From the NCBI GenBank assembly GCA_025352685.1, contig JANXSN010000061.1, forward strand, positions 1 through 64,000: 64,000 nt of DNA, in the 5' to 3' direction. Positions 19,103 through 28,300 of the stretch are shown in pieces. Numbering within the stretch: the first letter of the stretch is position 1; each line of letters starts with the position of its first letter. Position numbers and translations under genes: made by a program. The notes below the pieces were generated by a model. That model searched no databases, was not told the DNA's origin, and was given only the letters and a program-made list of their open reading frames with translations. The DNA is from Sphingomonadales bacterium (GTDB lineage: Bacteria > Pseudomonadota > Alphaproteobacteria > Sphingomonadales > Sphingomonadaceae).

Positions 19103-20755
19103 ATGACCACTATTCTTCGCACCGGCGGCCGCATTCTCGTCGATCAACTTGTCGTTCAGGGCTGCGATCGAGTCTTTCATGTACCTGGCGAGAGTTTTCT
19201 CGCTGTGCTCGACGCCCTCCATGATACCCCTCAGATTCAGGTTGTAACCTGCCGTCAGGAGGGCGGCGTCGGGTTTATGGCATGCGCCGACGGCGCGATG
19301 ACAGGCAGACCGGGAATTGCGTTTGTCACACGCGGCCCCGGGGCAACCAACGCCTCGATTGGCGTGCATGTGGCAATGCAGGACAGTCAACCCATGATCC
19401 TTTTCGTCGGGGACGTCGACCGAGGCATGCGCGATAGAGAGGGATTTCAAGAGGTCGATTTCGCTGCCATGTTTGGCCCTCTGTGCAAATGGGCCTCCCG
19501 CATCGACGACGCGGCCCGAATTCCCGAATATATCGCGCGCGCCTATGCCACCTCGATGGCTGGACGTCCTGGCCCGGTCGTGCTCGCGCTGCCCGAAGAC
19601 ATGCTTTGCGATGCTGTCGAGGCGCGCGACCGCCCGCGCGTTTCACCGCCCGAACAGGACCCGGACGGGGCGGCCATGGAACAGGTCATGGCGTTGCTCA
19701 AGGATGCGATTGCGCCCATTGCCGTCGTCGGCGGCGCCGGATGGGACGCGGGTGCAGCGCACCATTTTGCGGAATTTGCGGTGCGAATCGGCCTGCCCGT
19801 CGCGGCAGCATTCAGGCGGCAGGATGCAGTCGACAATGCTTGCCCGGTCTACGCGGGGAACTTGGGCTATGGCCCCAACCCCAAACTCGTTGAACGGATC
19901 AAGAATGCCGACCTGATCCTTGCCGTTGGAGCACGGTTGGGAGAAGCGACGACCGACGGCTATTCGCTTATCACACCCGATCATCCGGATCAGGTACTGA
20001 TCCATGTCCACCCAGACCCGACCGAATTGAACCGCGTCTATCGCGCCGATCTGCCCATCTGCGCCTATCCACACGAATTTGCTGAGATGGCGGCACTGTG
20101 GGACGACGACATCATTCGTTTCAAAGATGGCGATGAGGCCCATGGCGAATGGAAATCATGGTCAAGCCCGATCCCGTTCGAGACAGAACTCGATCTCGGG
20201 CAGTGCGTTGCCATCATGCGCGACCGTATGCCGACTGACACCTTTATTTGCAATGGCGCGGGTAATTTCAGCAGTTGGTGGCATCGCTACTGGCGCTATG
20301 CCGGGCCCGTATGCCAGCTCGCACCAACCGCCGGAGCGATGGGCTACGGCGTGCCTGCCGCTGTCGCCGCGAGCTTGCGTCACAGGGACAGACAGGTGGT
20401 GGCGCTTGCAGGCGATGGCGATTTCCTGATGAACGGACAGGAGCTGGCAACCGCCGTGCAACACGGGGCAGAAATGCTCGTTCTTGTCATCGATAATGGC
20501 GGGTACGGCACGATCCGAATGCATCAGGAACGGCAATACCCTTCGCGAGTTAGTGGCACTTCGTTGAAAAACCCAGATTTTGCTGCATTGGCTCGCGCCT
20601 ATGGCGCCTGGGCTGAAACGATCGAGGCGACTTCTGCCTTCGCGCCCGCGCTCGATCGGGCACTTGCACAACCCGGTGTCAAACTGCTCCATTTGAAAAC
20701 CGACATGGAACGGATTTCCGCAGGTACGACGATATCCGCTATGCGCGCACGATAG
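19103..20755 (+). CDS. Thiamine-diphosphate-dependent enzyme, acetolactate synthase-like
   Basis: A 550-residue three-domain ThDP enzyme. The catalytic Glu53 is in CRQEGGVGFMA, a Rossmann middle domain covers about 195-340, and the ThDP-Mg motif starts at GDG (437-439) and ends DNGGYG (464-469). GPGATNA follows Glu53 as in the AHAS/glyoxylate carboligase/benzoylformate decarboxylase group. It lacks an adjacent ilvN regulatory subunit, and AHAS proper is longer, so this is likely a catabolic decarboxylase or carboligase. Substrate unknown. Confidence 0.85.
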   Translation: MTTILRTGGRILVDQLVVQGCDRVFHVPGESFLAVLDALHDTPQIQVVTCRQEGGVGFMACADGAMTGRPGIAFVTRGPGATNASIGVHVAMQDSQPMILFVGDVDRGMRDREGFQEVDFAAMFGPLCKWASRIDDAARIPEYIARAYATSMAGRPGPVVLALPEDMLCDAVEARDRPRVSPPEQDPDGAAMEQVMALLKDAIAPIAVVGGAGWDAGAAHHFAEFAVRIGLPVAAAFRRQDAVDNACPVYAGNLGYGPNPKLVERIKNADLILAVGARLGEATTDGYSLITPDHPDQVLIHVHPDPTELNRVYRADLPICAYPHEFAEMAALWDDDIIRFKDGDEAHGEWKSWSSPIPFETELDLGQCVAIMRDRMPTDTFICNGAGNFSSWWHRYWRYAGPVCQLAPTAGAMGYGVPAAVAASLRHRDRQVVALAGDGDFLMNGQELATAVQHGAEMLVLVIDNGGYGTIRMHQERQYPSRVSGTSLKNPDFAALARAYGAWAETIEATSAFAPALDRALAQPGVKLLHLKTDMERISAGTTISAMRAR

Positions 20756-20758
20756 TTC

Positions 20759-20791
20759 AAAAAGGGCCGCGCCGGTCGTCCGACACGGCCC
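20759..20791 (-). terminator. Rho-independent terminator of the CsbD gene
   Basis: On the minus strand a 12-bp stem (20780-20791 with 20764-20775, two G-U pairs) closes a four-base ACGA loop and is followed by five T residues (20763-20759). It sits 26 bp after the CsbD stop, and just past the end of the convergent ThDP-enzyme gene. Confidence 0.8.
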
Positions 20792-20816
20792 CTTGGTTCA
20801 TCGCTGGATAGCAAAA

Positions 20817-20999
20817 TTAGAGTTTATTGCCGAAAGCGCCTTTGACGGCACCGACACCCTTTTGAAGGTCGCCCTTGGCTTCCTGCACATCGCCTTCAGC
20901 CTTCAGATGCTCGTTTTCGGTGACTTCTCCAATGGCACGCTTCGCCTTACCGGCGACTTCGTTGCCATAACCTTTCGCCTTGTCGATCAGTTCGCCCAT
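20817..20999 (-). CDS. CsbD family stress protein
   Basis: A 60-residue highly charged helical protein of the CsbD family, which is induced by general stress in several bacteria; no biochemical role is established. The repeats DKAKGYGNEVAGKAKRAIGE and LKAEGDVQEAKGDLQKG carry the family pattern. GGAGA precedes the ATG. A strong terminator follows, so it is transcribed alone. Confidence 0.9.
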   Translation of the reverse strand: MGELIDKAKGYGNEVAGKAKRAIGEVTENEHLKAEGDVQEAKGDLQKGVGAVKGAFGNKL

Positions 21000-21071
21000 G
21001 ACGCATCTCCAAATTACTCGGCACCTGAGTGGTGACGTTCAGGGAAACGGGCGAGGCAATTTTCGGTTCCG

Positions 21072-22067
21072 TCAAATAAGCCCTGCTAAAGGTGATGAGG
21101 GGTCGGCATAGCGGCGCAAGCCCATCCGTCCACTGCGATAAGCCAGCCGCCCGCCCTCAACGGCAAGGCGCATGGCGCATGCCATACGGATTGGGTCCTT
21201 GGCTTCTGCGATCGCAGTGTTCATCAAGACACCGTCGCAGCCCAGCTCCATTGCCACTGCCGCGTCGGATGCGGTGCCTACCCCTGCGTCAACCAGAACC
21301 GGCACTGACGCTCCCTCGACGATCAAGCGGATCGTGACCCGGTTCTGAATGCCCAGCCCGGAACCGATCGGTGCACCCAGGGGCATGATTGCCACTGCTC
21401 CTGCTTCCTCAAGCTGCTTGGCGGCAATGGGATCGTCCACGCAATAGACCATTGGCTTGAAGCCCTCGTGCACCAGCACTTCGGTTGCTTTTAACGTCTC
21501 GCGCATATCGGGGTAGAGCGTTCTGGCCTCTCCCAGCACCTCGAGTTTCACCAGATCCCAACCGCCGGCTTCGCGTGCAAGGCGCAGGGTCCGGATTGCG
21601 TCATCGGCCGTGAAGCATCCGGCAGTATTTGGAAGGTAAACGATCTTCGTGGGGTCGATGAAATCGGTTAACATCGGCGCGTTTCTATCGCTGATGTTTA
21701 CGCGCCGCACAGCCACGGTGACAATCTCGGCGCCAGACGCAACGACCGCTGCGGCATTTTCTTCAAACGATTTATACTTGCCCGTGCCGACAATTAGCCG
21801 CGAAGTGAAGGTTTGTCCCGCGACAGTCCAATTGTCGTCGAACTCGTGATCTCCGCCGCCCACGAACGTCACAATCTCGATCTCGTCGCCGTCCGCTACA
21901 AGCACGCGAGCCAGCGTTGAGCGGGGCACGATCTCTAGGTTGCACTCGACCGCGACCCGTGTCGGCTCCAACCCCAGCTCGTTGGCAAGGTCGGCGAAGC
22001 TCATGCCCGCGTTAACGCGCCGGTGCTCGCCGTTCACCCGGATACTGATCGTGCCGTCTGCGCTCAT
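21072..22067 (-). CDS. thiG: ThiS-ThiG fusion: sulfur carrier protein and thiazole synthase in one chain
   Basis: A 331-residue protein with an N-terminal ThiS ubiquitin-like domain (about 1-72, ending FVGGG at 68-72) fused to a ThiG barrel (about 75-331). ThiG hallmarks are LIVGTGKY near 91, the Schiff-base Lys174 in [20 protein letters not shown] and the [11 protein letters not shown] phosphate loop. ThiG joins thiocarboxylated ThiS, 1-deoxyxylulose-5-phosphate and dehydroglycine into the thiazole of thiamine. In free ThiS the GG is C-terminal; here it is internal, so cleavage or another sulfur route would be needed. The ATG at 22067 directly precedes the ThiS fold. thiF, thiO and thiE are not nearby. 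Confidence 0.9.
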   Translation of the reverse strand: MSADGTISIRVNGEHRRVNAGMSFADLANELGLEPTRVAVECNLEIVPRSTLARVLVADGDEIEIVTFVGGGDHEFDDNWTVAGQTFTSRLIVGTGKYKSFEENAAAVVASGAEIVTVAVRRVNISDRNAPMLTDFIDPTKIVYLPNTAGCFTADDAIRTLRLAREAGGWDLVKLEVLGEARTLYPDMRETLKATEVLVHEGFKPMVYCVDDPIAAKQLEEAGAVAIMPLGAPIGSGLGIQNRVTIRLIVEGASVPVLVDAGVGTASDAAVAMELGCDGVLMNTAIAEAKDPIRMACAMRLAVEGGRLAYRSGRMGLRRYADPSSPLAGLI

Positions 22068-22171
22068 CTGCTGCCTTTGCGTTTGGGAGTCTTTTGCCTG
22101 TCGAACTGCGGCCCATATAGGAAGCCGATCCGGATACGGGCAACCGGCAACTGGCAGCCGGGAGAGAAACG

Positions 22172-23182
22172 ATGAGCGGAGCGGCACCGATCGTGGGCGC
22201 AGGCGATGCAACCGGCGCGGCTGTTGCGCGGGCGTTTGCACGCAAAGCGCTTACCGCATGCGTCAGTCGCCGCGCGACGAACGCCGACAAGCTGGAGGCA
22301 CTCGCCCAGTCGATCCGCGACCACGATCTGCTTGCGCGAGCCTTTGCGGGTGACGCTCGCGACGAGGACGACGTCGTCTCGATGTTTGAAAGCATTGAGC
22401 GTGACGTCGCACCGCTCGAGGTCGTTGTGTTCAACATCAGCGCCAACGTTAATTTCCCGATCACCCAAACGACGGCACGTCTCTACTGCAAGGTCTGGGA
22501 GATGGCCTGCTTTGGCGGTTTCCTCGTCGGGCGCGAAGCGGCACGGCGCATGATACCGCGTCAACGGGGAACAGTCCTCTTCACGGGTGCAACCGCATCG
22601 CTGCGCGGCGGCAGCGGTTATGCGGCGTTCGCAGGGGCAAAGGCGAGTTTGCGCATGTTGGCGCAGAGCATGGCTCGCGAAGGTAGGCCTCAGAATAACC
22701 ACGTTGCGTATTCAAATATCGATGGACCAATCGATACCGACTTCATCACCAGTCGGATTCCCGATATCGACGCTGCCCGAGCAGGCGACGCCACCTTCAG
22801 CCCTCACGACATCGTACGTAATTATGTGATGGTCCACCGGCAGGCTCGCAATGCGTGGAGCGGTCGCCGCCGATTCCAAAGGCGTGCTCAGTGCGTTTGT
22901 GGAAGCGGCGCTTGCTGCGATGTGGGAGAACGGCCACGACATGAGCAACCCCGCGGCGTTCGTCGCTGTTTTCAACGCAGCTGGATTCGACGTCCATCGC
23001 CTGCTTGCCCGAACGCAGGAACAATCAATCAAGGACGCGCTTGTCGTCAATACCCAGGCCGCAGTCGCACGGGGCGCCTTTGGCATCCCGACCTTCTTCG
23101 TCGGCGGCGAGATGTTTTTTGGCAAGGACCGGTTGGGACAGGTCGAAGCGGCACTGGTCTGACCGCGACCGTCGACCTATAG
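22172..23182 (+). CDS. Short-chain dehydrogenase with a deletion-derived, out-of-frame C-terminus
   Basis: Residues 1 to about 229 are an SDR: a [14 protein letters not shown] cofactor loop, an N(I)SANV segment, and the [19 protein letters not shown] active-site stretch. The catalytic YxxxK is FAGAK here, so the usual Tyr is Phe. At R226-N227-A228-W229 the reading frame enters DNA that encodes a different protein in another frame, and the remaining ~107 residues (arginine- and cysteine-rich) have no homology I can recognise. The family's usual last dozen residues are lost. Around residues 190-200 the sequence also looks slightly decayed. The enzyme may be non-functional. Confidence 0.7.
   Translation: MSGAAPIVGAGDATGAAVARAFARKALTACVSRRATNADKLEALAQSIRDHDLLARAFAGDARDEDDVVSMFESIERDVAPLEVVVFNISANVNFPITQTTARLYCKVWEMACFGGFLVGREAARRMIPRQRGTVLFTGATASLRGGSGYAAFAGAKASLRMLAQSMAREGRPQNNHVAYSNIDGPIDTDFITSRIPDIDAARAGDATFSPHDIVRNYVMVHRQARNAWSGRRRFQRRAQCVCGSGACCDVGERPRHEQPRGVRRCFQRSWIRRPSPACPNAGTINQGRACRQYPGRSRTGRLWHPDLLRRRRDVFWQGPVGTGRSGTGLTATVDL
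22851..23162 (+). pseudogene. 3' remnant of a DsbA-family 2-hydroxychromene-2-carboxylate isomerase gene
   Basis: From the ATG at 22851 this frame reads [20 protein letters not shown] and ends with [20 protein letters not shown], the C-terminal half of 2-hydroxychromene-2-carboxylate isomerase-type proteins. The N-terminal thioredoxin-fold half with the active-site Ser/Cys (about 90-100 residues) is absent: the DNA directly before it is the SDR gene. A deletion between two formerly adjacent genes is the simplest explanation. A 103-residue product could be made but would lack the catalytic site. Confidence 0.75.
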
Positions 23183-23189
23183 CCACACC

Positions 23190-23624
23190 ATGACGCCTGT
23201 AGTCTTTGTCCTCAACGGCCCCAACCTCAACCTGCTCGGCATCCGCGAGCCAGAAATCTATGGGTACGACACGCTCGACGAGATTGCCGGGCGGCTCGAG
23301 GATCAGGCGCGCCAACTGGGTTTGACAGTTGATGTGCGCCAGTCGAACCATGAGGGGCACTTGATCGACTGGCTGCACGAAGCAAACGCCGTCGGCGCCA
23401 AAGCCGTGCTCCTCAACGCCGCTGGCTATACGCACACGTCGGTCGCGATCCTCGATGCGATTAAATCGATTACAGTGCCAGTCTTCGAAGTCCACCTTTC
23501 CGACCCGCATCTTCGAGAAGCGTTTCGCCACAAGAGCTTTATCAGCATGGGAGCCGTGGCCTGTTTTGCCGGGCACGGTGCGGCCTCCTACACGCTCGCG
23601 CTGGACGCGGCAGCGTGTCTCTGA
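23190..23624 (+). CDS. aroQ: 3-dehydroquinate dehydratase, type II
   Basis: Converts 3-dehydroquinate to 3-dehydroshikimate in the shikimate pathway. The 144-residue dodecameric type has LNGPNLNLLGIREPEIYG at the N-terminus with the essential Arg19 and catalytic Tyr24, then QSNHEGHLIDW, and His102 in EVHLSD. The substrate loop reads NAAGYTHTS (76-84) rather than the usual NPGAYTHTS; the catalytic groups are still present. It precedes accB by 32 bp on the same strand, a common alphaproteobacterial order. Confidence 0.95.
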   Translation: MTPVVFVLNGPNLNLLGIREPEIYGYDTLDEIAGRLEDQARQLGLTVDVRQSNHEGHLIDWLHEANAVGAKAVLLNAAGYTHTSVAILDAIKSITVPVFEVHLSDPHLREAFRHKSFISMGAVACFAGHGAASYTLALDAAACL

Positions 23625-23656
23625 CAATTGGCACTGAAATCTAGCAAGGGGTGGGT

Positions 23657-24130
23657 ATGACCGAAAAATCGGGCGCGATGCAGGTCGACGCCGCGCTTGT
23701 CCGCCAGCTTGCCGAGCTGCTGGACGAAACCAATCTCACCGAGATCGAGGTTCAGGACGGAGACCGACGGATTCGCGTCGCGCGCAAAGCAGCCCAAGGC
23801 ATTGCCTCGCTGCCGGCGACAGCGGCGGCAACACTGGCTCCGGTCGCTGTCCCCATTGCGGCGCCGGCGGCGACGACCACATCCGTAATCGACCCTGCCG
23901 ATACCCTGAAATCGCCGATGGTCGGAACGGTCTATCTGTTCCCCGAACCCGGTGCAAAACCGTTCGTCAACGTTGGCGACACCGTTAGCGAGGGCCAAAC
24001 TCTTGTCATTATCGAGGCGATGAAAGTGATGAATCCGATTGCCGCCACCAAGGGCGGCAAAGTAACGCGCATTTGTGTCGAAAACGGCCAGCCCGTCGAA
24101 TATGATCAGCCTCTGGTTGTCATAGATTGA
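23657..24130 (+). CDS. accB: Acetyl-CoA carboxylase biotin carboxyl carrier protein
   Basis: Carries the biotin of acetyl-CoA carboxylase, the first step of fatty acid synthesis. The 157-residue protein has the N-terminal [19 protein letters not shown] domain, a Pro/Ala-rich linker (about 50-82) and the biotinyl domain with EAMKVMN; Lys123 is the biotinylation site. The ATG at 23657 is preferred to a GTG two codons earlier since GGGG lies at suitable spacing. The stop shares one base with the accC start (TGATG), as expected for coupled subunits. Confidence 0.95.
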   Translation: MTEKSGAMQVDAALVRQLAELLDETNLTEIEVQDGDRRIRVARKAAQGIASLPATAAATLAPVAVPIAAPAATTTSVIDPADTLKSPMVGTVYLFPEPGAKPFVNVGDTVSEGQTLVIIEAMKVMNPIAATKGGKVTRICVENGQPVEYDQPLVVID

Positions 24131-25476
24131 TGCCAGCCATCGAAAAACTCCTGATCGCCAACCGCGGCGAAATCGCGCTCCGAATCCACCGCGCAGCGCA
24201 CGAAATGGGTATAAGAACCGTCGCAGTCCATTCGACAGCGGACGCCGACGCAATGCACGTCCGCCTTGCCGACGAGGCAATCTGTATCGGGCCGCCAGCG
24301 GCAATAGACAGCTACTTGAATGTTCCTGCGATCATATCTGCCGCCGAAATCTCTGGCGCGGACGCGATTCACCCCGGCTATGGTTTCCTCAGTGAAAACG
24401 CGCGTTTCGCCGACATCATCGAGGAACACGGGATCATTTTCGTTGGACCCAAGCCCGAGCATATCCGCACGATGGGCGACAAAATTCAGGCGAAACGGAC
24501 CGCGGGCGCGCTCGGTCTGCCCTTGGTACCCGGCTCCGACGGACCGATCAGCGATCTGGCAGAAGCGAAGGCGATCGCTGCGAAAGTAGGTTATCCGGTA
24601 ATCATCAAGGCAGCCTCGGGCGGCGGCGGACGCGGCATGAAGGTGTGTACGTCGCCGGACGAGCTCGAAACGCTGATGCAACAAGCCGGCTCGGAAGCCA
24701 AAGCTGCGTTTGGCGATGCAACCGTCTATCTGGAAAAATACCTCGGGAACCCGCGCCACATTGAATTTCAGGTTTTCGGCGACGGCCAAGGCAATGCCGT
24801 CCACCTGGGCGAGCGCGATTGCTCGCTGCAACGACGCCATCAAAAAGTACTTGAGGAGGCCCCGTCCCCCGTCATTAGCGCGGCCGAGCGCTCGCGCATG
24901 GGCGGCATTATCGCCAGGGCGATGGCTGACATGGGGTATCGGGGCGCAGGGACAATTGAGTTTTTGTGGGAAGACGGAGAATTCTACTTTATCGAGATGA
25001 ATACCCGGCTTCAGGTCGAACATCCGGTAACTGAAATGATTACGGGGATCGATCTGGTCCGTGAACAGATCCGCGTAGCTGAGGGCCTGCCCTTGAGCGT
25101 GACGCAGGACGAGGTCGAATTCACCGGTCACGCGATCGAATGCCGAATCAATGCTGAAGACCCAAAAACCTTTGTCCCGTCGCCCGGGCTGGTGAAGGCA
25201 TTCCATGCGCCCGGCGGCATGCATGTCCGTTTCGACAGCGGCCTTTACGCGGGCTACCGAATCCCGCCCTATTACGACAGCATGATCGGCAAGTTGATCG
25301 TTTACGGCAAGACGCGCGAAGCTGCCATGATGCGGTTGCGCCGCGCGCTCGAGGAAACGGTGATCGAAGGCGTCAAGACCACGATCCCCCTGCATCGGGC
25401 GCTCCTCAACGAGCCCGACATCCAGAACGGTGACTATACCATCAAGTGGCTGGAAGAGTGGCTGGCGAAGTCGTAG
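24130..25476 (+). CDS. accC: Acetyl-CoA carboxylase biotin carboxylase subunit
   Basis: ATP-grasp enzyme that carboxylates biotin on AccB. The 448 residues include the N-terminal [12 protein letters not shown], the [10 protein letters not shown] segment, the glycine-rich ATP loop [30 protein letters not shown] and the catalytic [14 protein letters not shown]. Length and motifs are complete. The ATG overlaps the accB stop. In many alphaproteobacteria aat follows directly; here about 6 kb of unrelated genes intervene. Confidence 0.95.
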   Translation: MPAIEKLLIANRGEIALRIHRAAHEMGIRTVAVHSTADADAMHVRLADEAICIGPPAAIDSYLNVPAIISAAEISGADAIHPGYGFLSENARFADIIEEHGIIFVGPKPEHIRTMGDKIQAKRTAGALGLPLVPGSDGPISDLAEAKAIAAKVGYPVIIKAASGGGGRGMKVCTSPDELETLMQQAGSEAKAAFGDATVYLEKYLGNPRHIEFQVFGDGQGNAVHLGERDCSLQRRHQKVLEEAPSPVISAAERSRMGGIIARAMADMGYRGAGTIEFLWEDGEFYFIEMNTRLQVEHPVTEMITGIDLVREQIRVAEGLPLSVTQDEVEFTGHAIECRINAEDPKTFVPSPGLVKAFHAPGGMHVRFDSGLYAGYRIPPYYDSMIGKLIVYGKTREAAMMRLRRALEETVIEGVKTTIPLHRALLNEPDIQNGDYTIKWLEEWLAKS

Positions 25477-25509
25477 TCTGGCAGTGATCGGCGCGCAAAA
25501 GAGGAACGA

Positions 25510-25815
25510 ATGATACCGTCGATCCTGTTAGCTCTGGCCCAACCCGGGTCACCCCCGCTGCCCGATTTCGACTTGCGCACGGTCGACGCACAACAGTCCT
25601 GTCGGGGAAACGGAGAAGCGATTGTTGTTTGTGGCGGAGCGTCGACGACCGATCGGCAAAGACTGTCCGCACAATCCGAGCGTTATGCCGAGCGGCCGCT
25701 GGTCGCCGAGGTCGCTCTCTCGAACGGATGGAAGATCAATCTTCATGGCGAGACGCTCCACTTCCCAGGCGCAGCCAGTAATCGAGCAATGGTCGCGGTG
25801 AAGGTGCCTTTCTGA
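25510..25815 (+). CDS. Small hypothetical exported protein of a sphingomonad type
   Basis: A 101-residue product with a short hydrophobic start (MIPSILLALAQPG), then CRGNGEAIVVCGGAS and later ERYAERPLVAEVAL and a C-terminal MVAVKVPF. The 'C...GE.VVCG....RYR' arrangement recurs in small uncharacterised sphingomonad proteins. The ATG has AGGA about seven bases upstream. No function can be assigned. It follows accC by 33 bp and may share its transcript. Confidence 0.65.
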   Translation: MIPSILLALAQPGSPPLPDFDLRTVDAQQSCRGNGEAIVVCGGASTTDRQRLSAQSERYAERPLVAEVALSNGWKINLHGETLHFPGAASNRAMVAVKVPF

Positions 25816-25841
25816 CAGACAAACGCTCGCTGGTCCTTTTC

Positions 25842-25988
25842 GACCGGGACGGGGGCGGCGAACCTGCCTCGGTCATGCTTCATCGCAAAGCGGGATTCCA
25901 CCACGCAGGTCGGTTGGAAAGGGTCCGCGAGAAATTTGGGCGGCTGCTCGACACCATCTACACGCAGCGCAGGCTGGTACGGCCTTAG
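25842..25988 (+). pseudogene. C-terminal fragment of a GNAT N-acetyltransferase (phosphinothricin acetyltransferase-like)
   Basis: The plus-strand frame ending at TAG 25986-25988 reads PASVMLHRKAGFHHAGRLE then KFGRLLDTIYTQR. These are the last ~45 residues of PAT/Pat-like GNAT acetyltransferases: the acetyl-CoA-binding end and the conserved KFGRWLD..YMQ tail. Nothing of the N-terminal two thirds is present; the sequence before it is the small exported-protein gene in the same frame. A truncated relic, probably left by a deletion. Confidence 0.7.
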
Positions 25989-26762
25989 CCTCTTGACGGC
26001 AAAGATTAGCCACTGGCGCAAAGGCGTGTCCAGACCCTCGAGACGGAGAGCAGCTGGTGACCGCGTCGGGTCTTGGTCAAGCGAAGCCGGATAGCGAGAT
26101 GCGGCCACCCGCTTTAGGAACGAGGCCGACAGTCAAGGTTTGGCGACGATCCCGGTTGATTAAAAGCTGACGAGGAATTGGTTGGCCGCATGACAGTGCG
26201 ACCGCTGCGAAAATGCTTGGCTTGGGTCTGGGGGTCTGGAGGTCTGGAGCCGCTACACAACGTGACCGAGCGAAAACGCTCCTGCAGCGCATCGCGCCTC
26301 CGGCCTCGCGCCGTGGATTAGCCAAGGGCAGAGCGGGCGTAAATGGTGCAACACTTCTTTGACGACAACGCGGCGTCGCCATCCTTTCCACACAACCGCC
26401 CGCGATCCTGCGGAGTTCGCCGGGTATCGATAGGGAGATTGTTGCATATCCAAAAGCCCGCCGACAATGGGACAGCCGATGGCCTCCTCGAGTCGGCCGG
26501 CATTGCACCGGCCACGGTCCGGGCAAACCAATCAGCCCGTTGCCCGACTGGTCGTCGAGGTAGAATTTAACAATGCCGGCGCGCGTGACATGCAGATTAT
26601 TGTCGCAACGCTCGCCCACCCCGCACGCGTCCAGCCCTTCGTCGTCAAACCAACAACGGTGTCCGACACTGCCGCCTGCATGATGGGGTAGCCGAACTTT
26701 TGTGTGCGCCCTGGCGCAATGCCTGTTGTCGCCCCTTGCAGTCGGGTCTAGGCGCCGCGCCC
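25989..26762. other. 774-bp gap without a recognisable gene
   Basis: Open frames of up to 180 codons occur (26077-26619, minus), but their products are rich in Arg, Cys and Pro, look like unselected sequence and match nothing I know. Following directly on a GNAT fragment, this is most likely degraded coding DNA. The promoter of the TonB-like gene should lie at its right end. Confidence 0.45.
26225..26248 (+). repeat. Three tandem copies of an 8-bp unit (GGTCTGGR)
   Basis: GGTCTGGG, GGTCTGGA and GGTCTGGA follow each other without spacing inside the gene-poor gap. Seen directly. Too short to indicate a function; a slippage product is likely. Confidence 0.7.
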
Positions 26763-27467
26763 ATGCGCGGGCTATCGCTTCCCTATTCGCACAAACGGCG
26801 TCGCGTCTTTGCGTTTGTCCTCGCGCTCGCGTTTGAGTTCGTGTTTCTGCTCGCGTTTCTCGTGCCGTTAAGCCCTTTTCAGCGTAAAACTGAACCAGCC
26901 CTTACGACAATAGCGCTGCGTCCAGCCGAAAAAGCACCGTCCTCGGCTCGCGCCAGCGCCAAGGCCAAGAGCGCGCAAAGCAAGGCACCGCCGCCTCGTC
27001 CGCTTGCACCTGACCCCGACGCTCCGCCCCCGCCGCCCAAATTTGTACAGCTCACTCGAGAAGATTTTGCAGCCGGGGACATTTCCAAATTACCATCTAA
27101 CAAAGGAGAGGGCGAGACCGGCACTCAGACCGCCGGATCTTCCTATGGTCCTGGGGAGGGGCCGAATGGCGCACCGCTCTACAACGCGGAATGGTACGTC
27201 AAGCCAACTGCAGGTGAGCTCGCGCTATACCTGCCCAAGGGTGGTCAACACCCTGAATCGGCCCTGATCATGTGTCAGACTGCGCCTAATTACCGCGTCG
27301 AAAATTGTCGGGGACTCGGCGAAAGTCCACCGGGCTCGGGGCTTGCCGGTGCGCTCCGCCAGGCAGCGTGGCAGTTCAAGGTGCGCCCGCCGCGCATCGG
27401 CGGAAAGCCGATCATCGGCGCCTGGGTGCGGATCCGGTTCGATTGGTACGAGCGGTCGGACGGATGA
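26763..27467 (+). CDS. TonB-like membrane-anchored protein
   Basis: A 234-residue protein with TonB architecture: a short basic N-terminus, one membrane helix (about residues 14-37), an Ala/Lys/Pro-rich spacer with runs of proline, and a C-terminal domain containing CRGLGESPPGSGLAGALRQA, FKVRPPRIGGKP and WVRIRFDWYE. This tail resembles the TonB C-terminal fold. A role in energising outer-membrane uptake is possible, but no receptor, ExbB or ExbD gene is near. The ATG at 26763 is chosen since it directly precedes the membrane segment; an earlier start would add a Cys-rich stretch. Confidence 0.6.
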   Translation: MRGLSLPYSHKRRRVFAFVLALAFEFVFLLAFLVPLSPFQRKTEPALTTIALRPAEKAPSSARASAKAKSAQSKAPPPRPLAPDPDAPPPPPKFVQLTREDFAAGDISKLPSNKGEGETGTQTAGSSYGPGEGPNGAPLYNAEWYVKPTAGELALYLPKGGQHPESALIMCQTAPNYRVENCRGLGESPPGSGLAGALRQAAWQFKVRPPRIGGKPIIGAWVRIRFDWYERSDG

Positions 27468-27526
27468 GATTGTGTAGGCAACGCTGCGCATCGCGCGTAC
27501 GGACGTGTGTCTGAGATTTTTGGAGA

Positions 27527-28300
27527 ATGCCGTTGGGCAACATCGTTTTGGTTGTTCTGTCCGTCGCACTTGTCTTGGTTCTGACTGGCTTCCGGATCAA
27601 TCAAGAGTACGAACGCGGTGTGCTGTTTCGGCTCGGTCGACTGGGTGCAACCAAGGGGCCCGGGCTGTTCTGGCTTATTCCGTTCATCGATCGGGCCGTA
27701 AAGGTCGACACGCGGACAATCACCGTGCTCCTTGATACCCAGGAAACGATTACCCGCGATGGCGTTGCCGTGCGCGTGAATGCCGTTCTCTGGTTTCGAG
27801 CACTCGATCCAGCACGCGTTGTCACATCGGTCCAGGCGTGGAAAGCTGCCGTCGTACAGGCCGCCGAAACGGCAATGCGCGACGCCATCGGCCAGAGTGA
27901 TCTCGACGCCATGTTGAAAGATCGCATCTTGATCAATCAACGCCTTCGCGAACTCCTTGCTGCCGCTGCGACCAGATGGGGTATCGAGATAGAAGCAGTG
28001 GAGATCAAGGATCTCGACATTCCCGAACAAATGCAGCGGGCGATCGCGCGCGAGGCAGAAGCGATCCGCGAAAAGCGCGCGCGCATCATCAAGGCCGAGG
28101 GCGAATATGAAGCCGCACAGCAGCTTGCAGAAGCGGCGCGCTTGATCAGCAGCGCGCCAGGCGCACTCGAGCTGCGCCGTTTGCAAACACTTGCCGAAAT
28201 CGGTGTCGAACATAACAGCACGATTGTTGCGATGATGCCGGTTGAACTGCTCCATGCCGCTCAGAAAATCGCAGGCGGGCCGAAACTGGAAAGTGATTGA
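27527..28300 (+). CDS. Slipin (stomatin/prohibitin-like SPFH protein)
   Basis: A 257-residue SPFH-domain membrane protein. One N-terminal hydrophobic segment (about 4-21) precedes INQEYERGVLFRLGRL, PGLFWLIPFIDRAVKVD and the DTQETITRDGVAVRVNAV region, followed by a coiled-coil helix (AIAREAEAIREKRARIIKAEGEY, about 168-190). Slipins form oligomeric membrane scaffolds and are often encoded next to an NfeD protein; here no nfeD is seen and an alpha/beta hydrolase gene overlaps the stop (TGATG). Confidence 0.92.
   Translation: MPLGNIVLVVLSVALVLVLTGFRINQEYERGVLFRLGRLGATKGPGLFWLIPFIDRAVKVDTRTITVLLDTQETITRDGVAVRVNAVLWFRALDPARVVTSVQAWKAAVVQAAETAMRDAIGQSDLDAMLKDRILINQRLRELLAAAATRWGIEIEAVEIKDLDIPEQMQRAIAREAEAIREKRARIIKAEGEYEAAQQLAEAARLISSAPGALELRRLQTLAEIGVEHNSTIVAMMPVELLHAAQKIAGGPKLESD

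Noticed and set aside
24106-25395. A 429-codon open frame on the minus strand, opposite accC
   Set aside because: Antisense shadow of a highly conserved gene in high-GC DNA; product has no family features.
26077-26619. 180-codon minus-strand frame in the gene-poor gap as a real gene
   Set aside because: Composition is Arg/Cys/Pro-heavy, there is no domain, signal or RBS, and it reads like degraded sequence.
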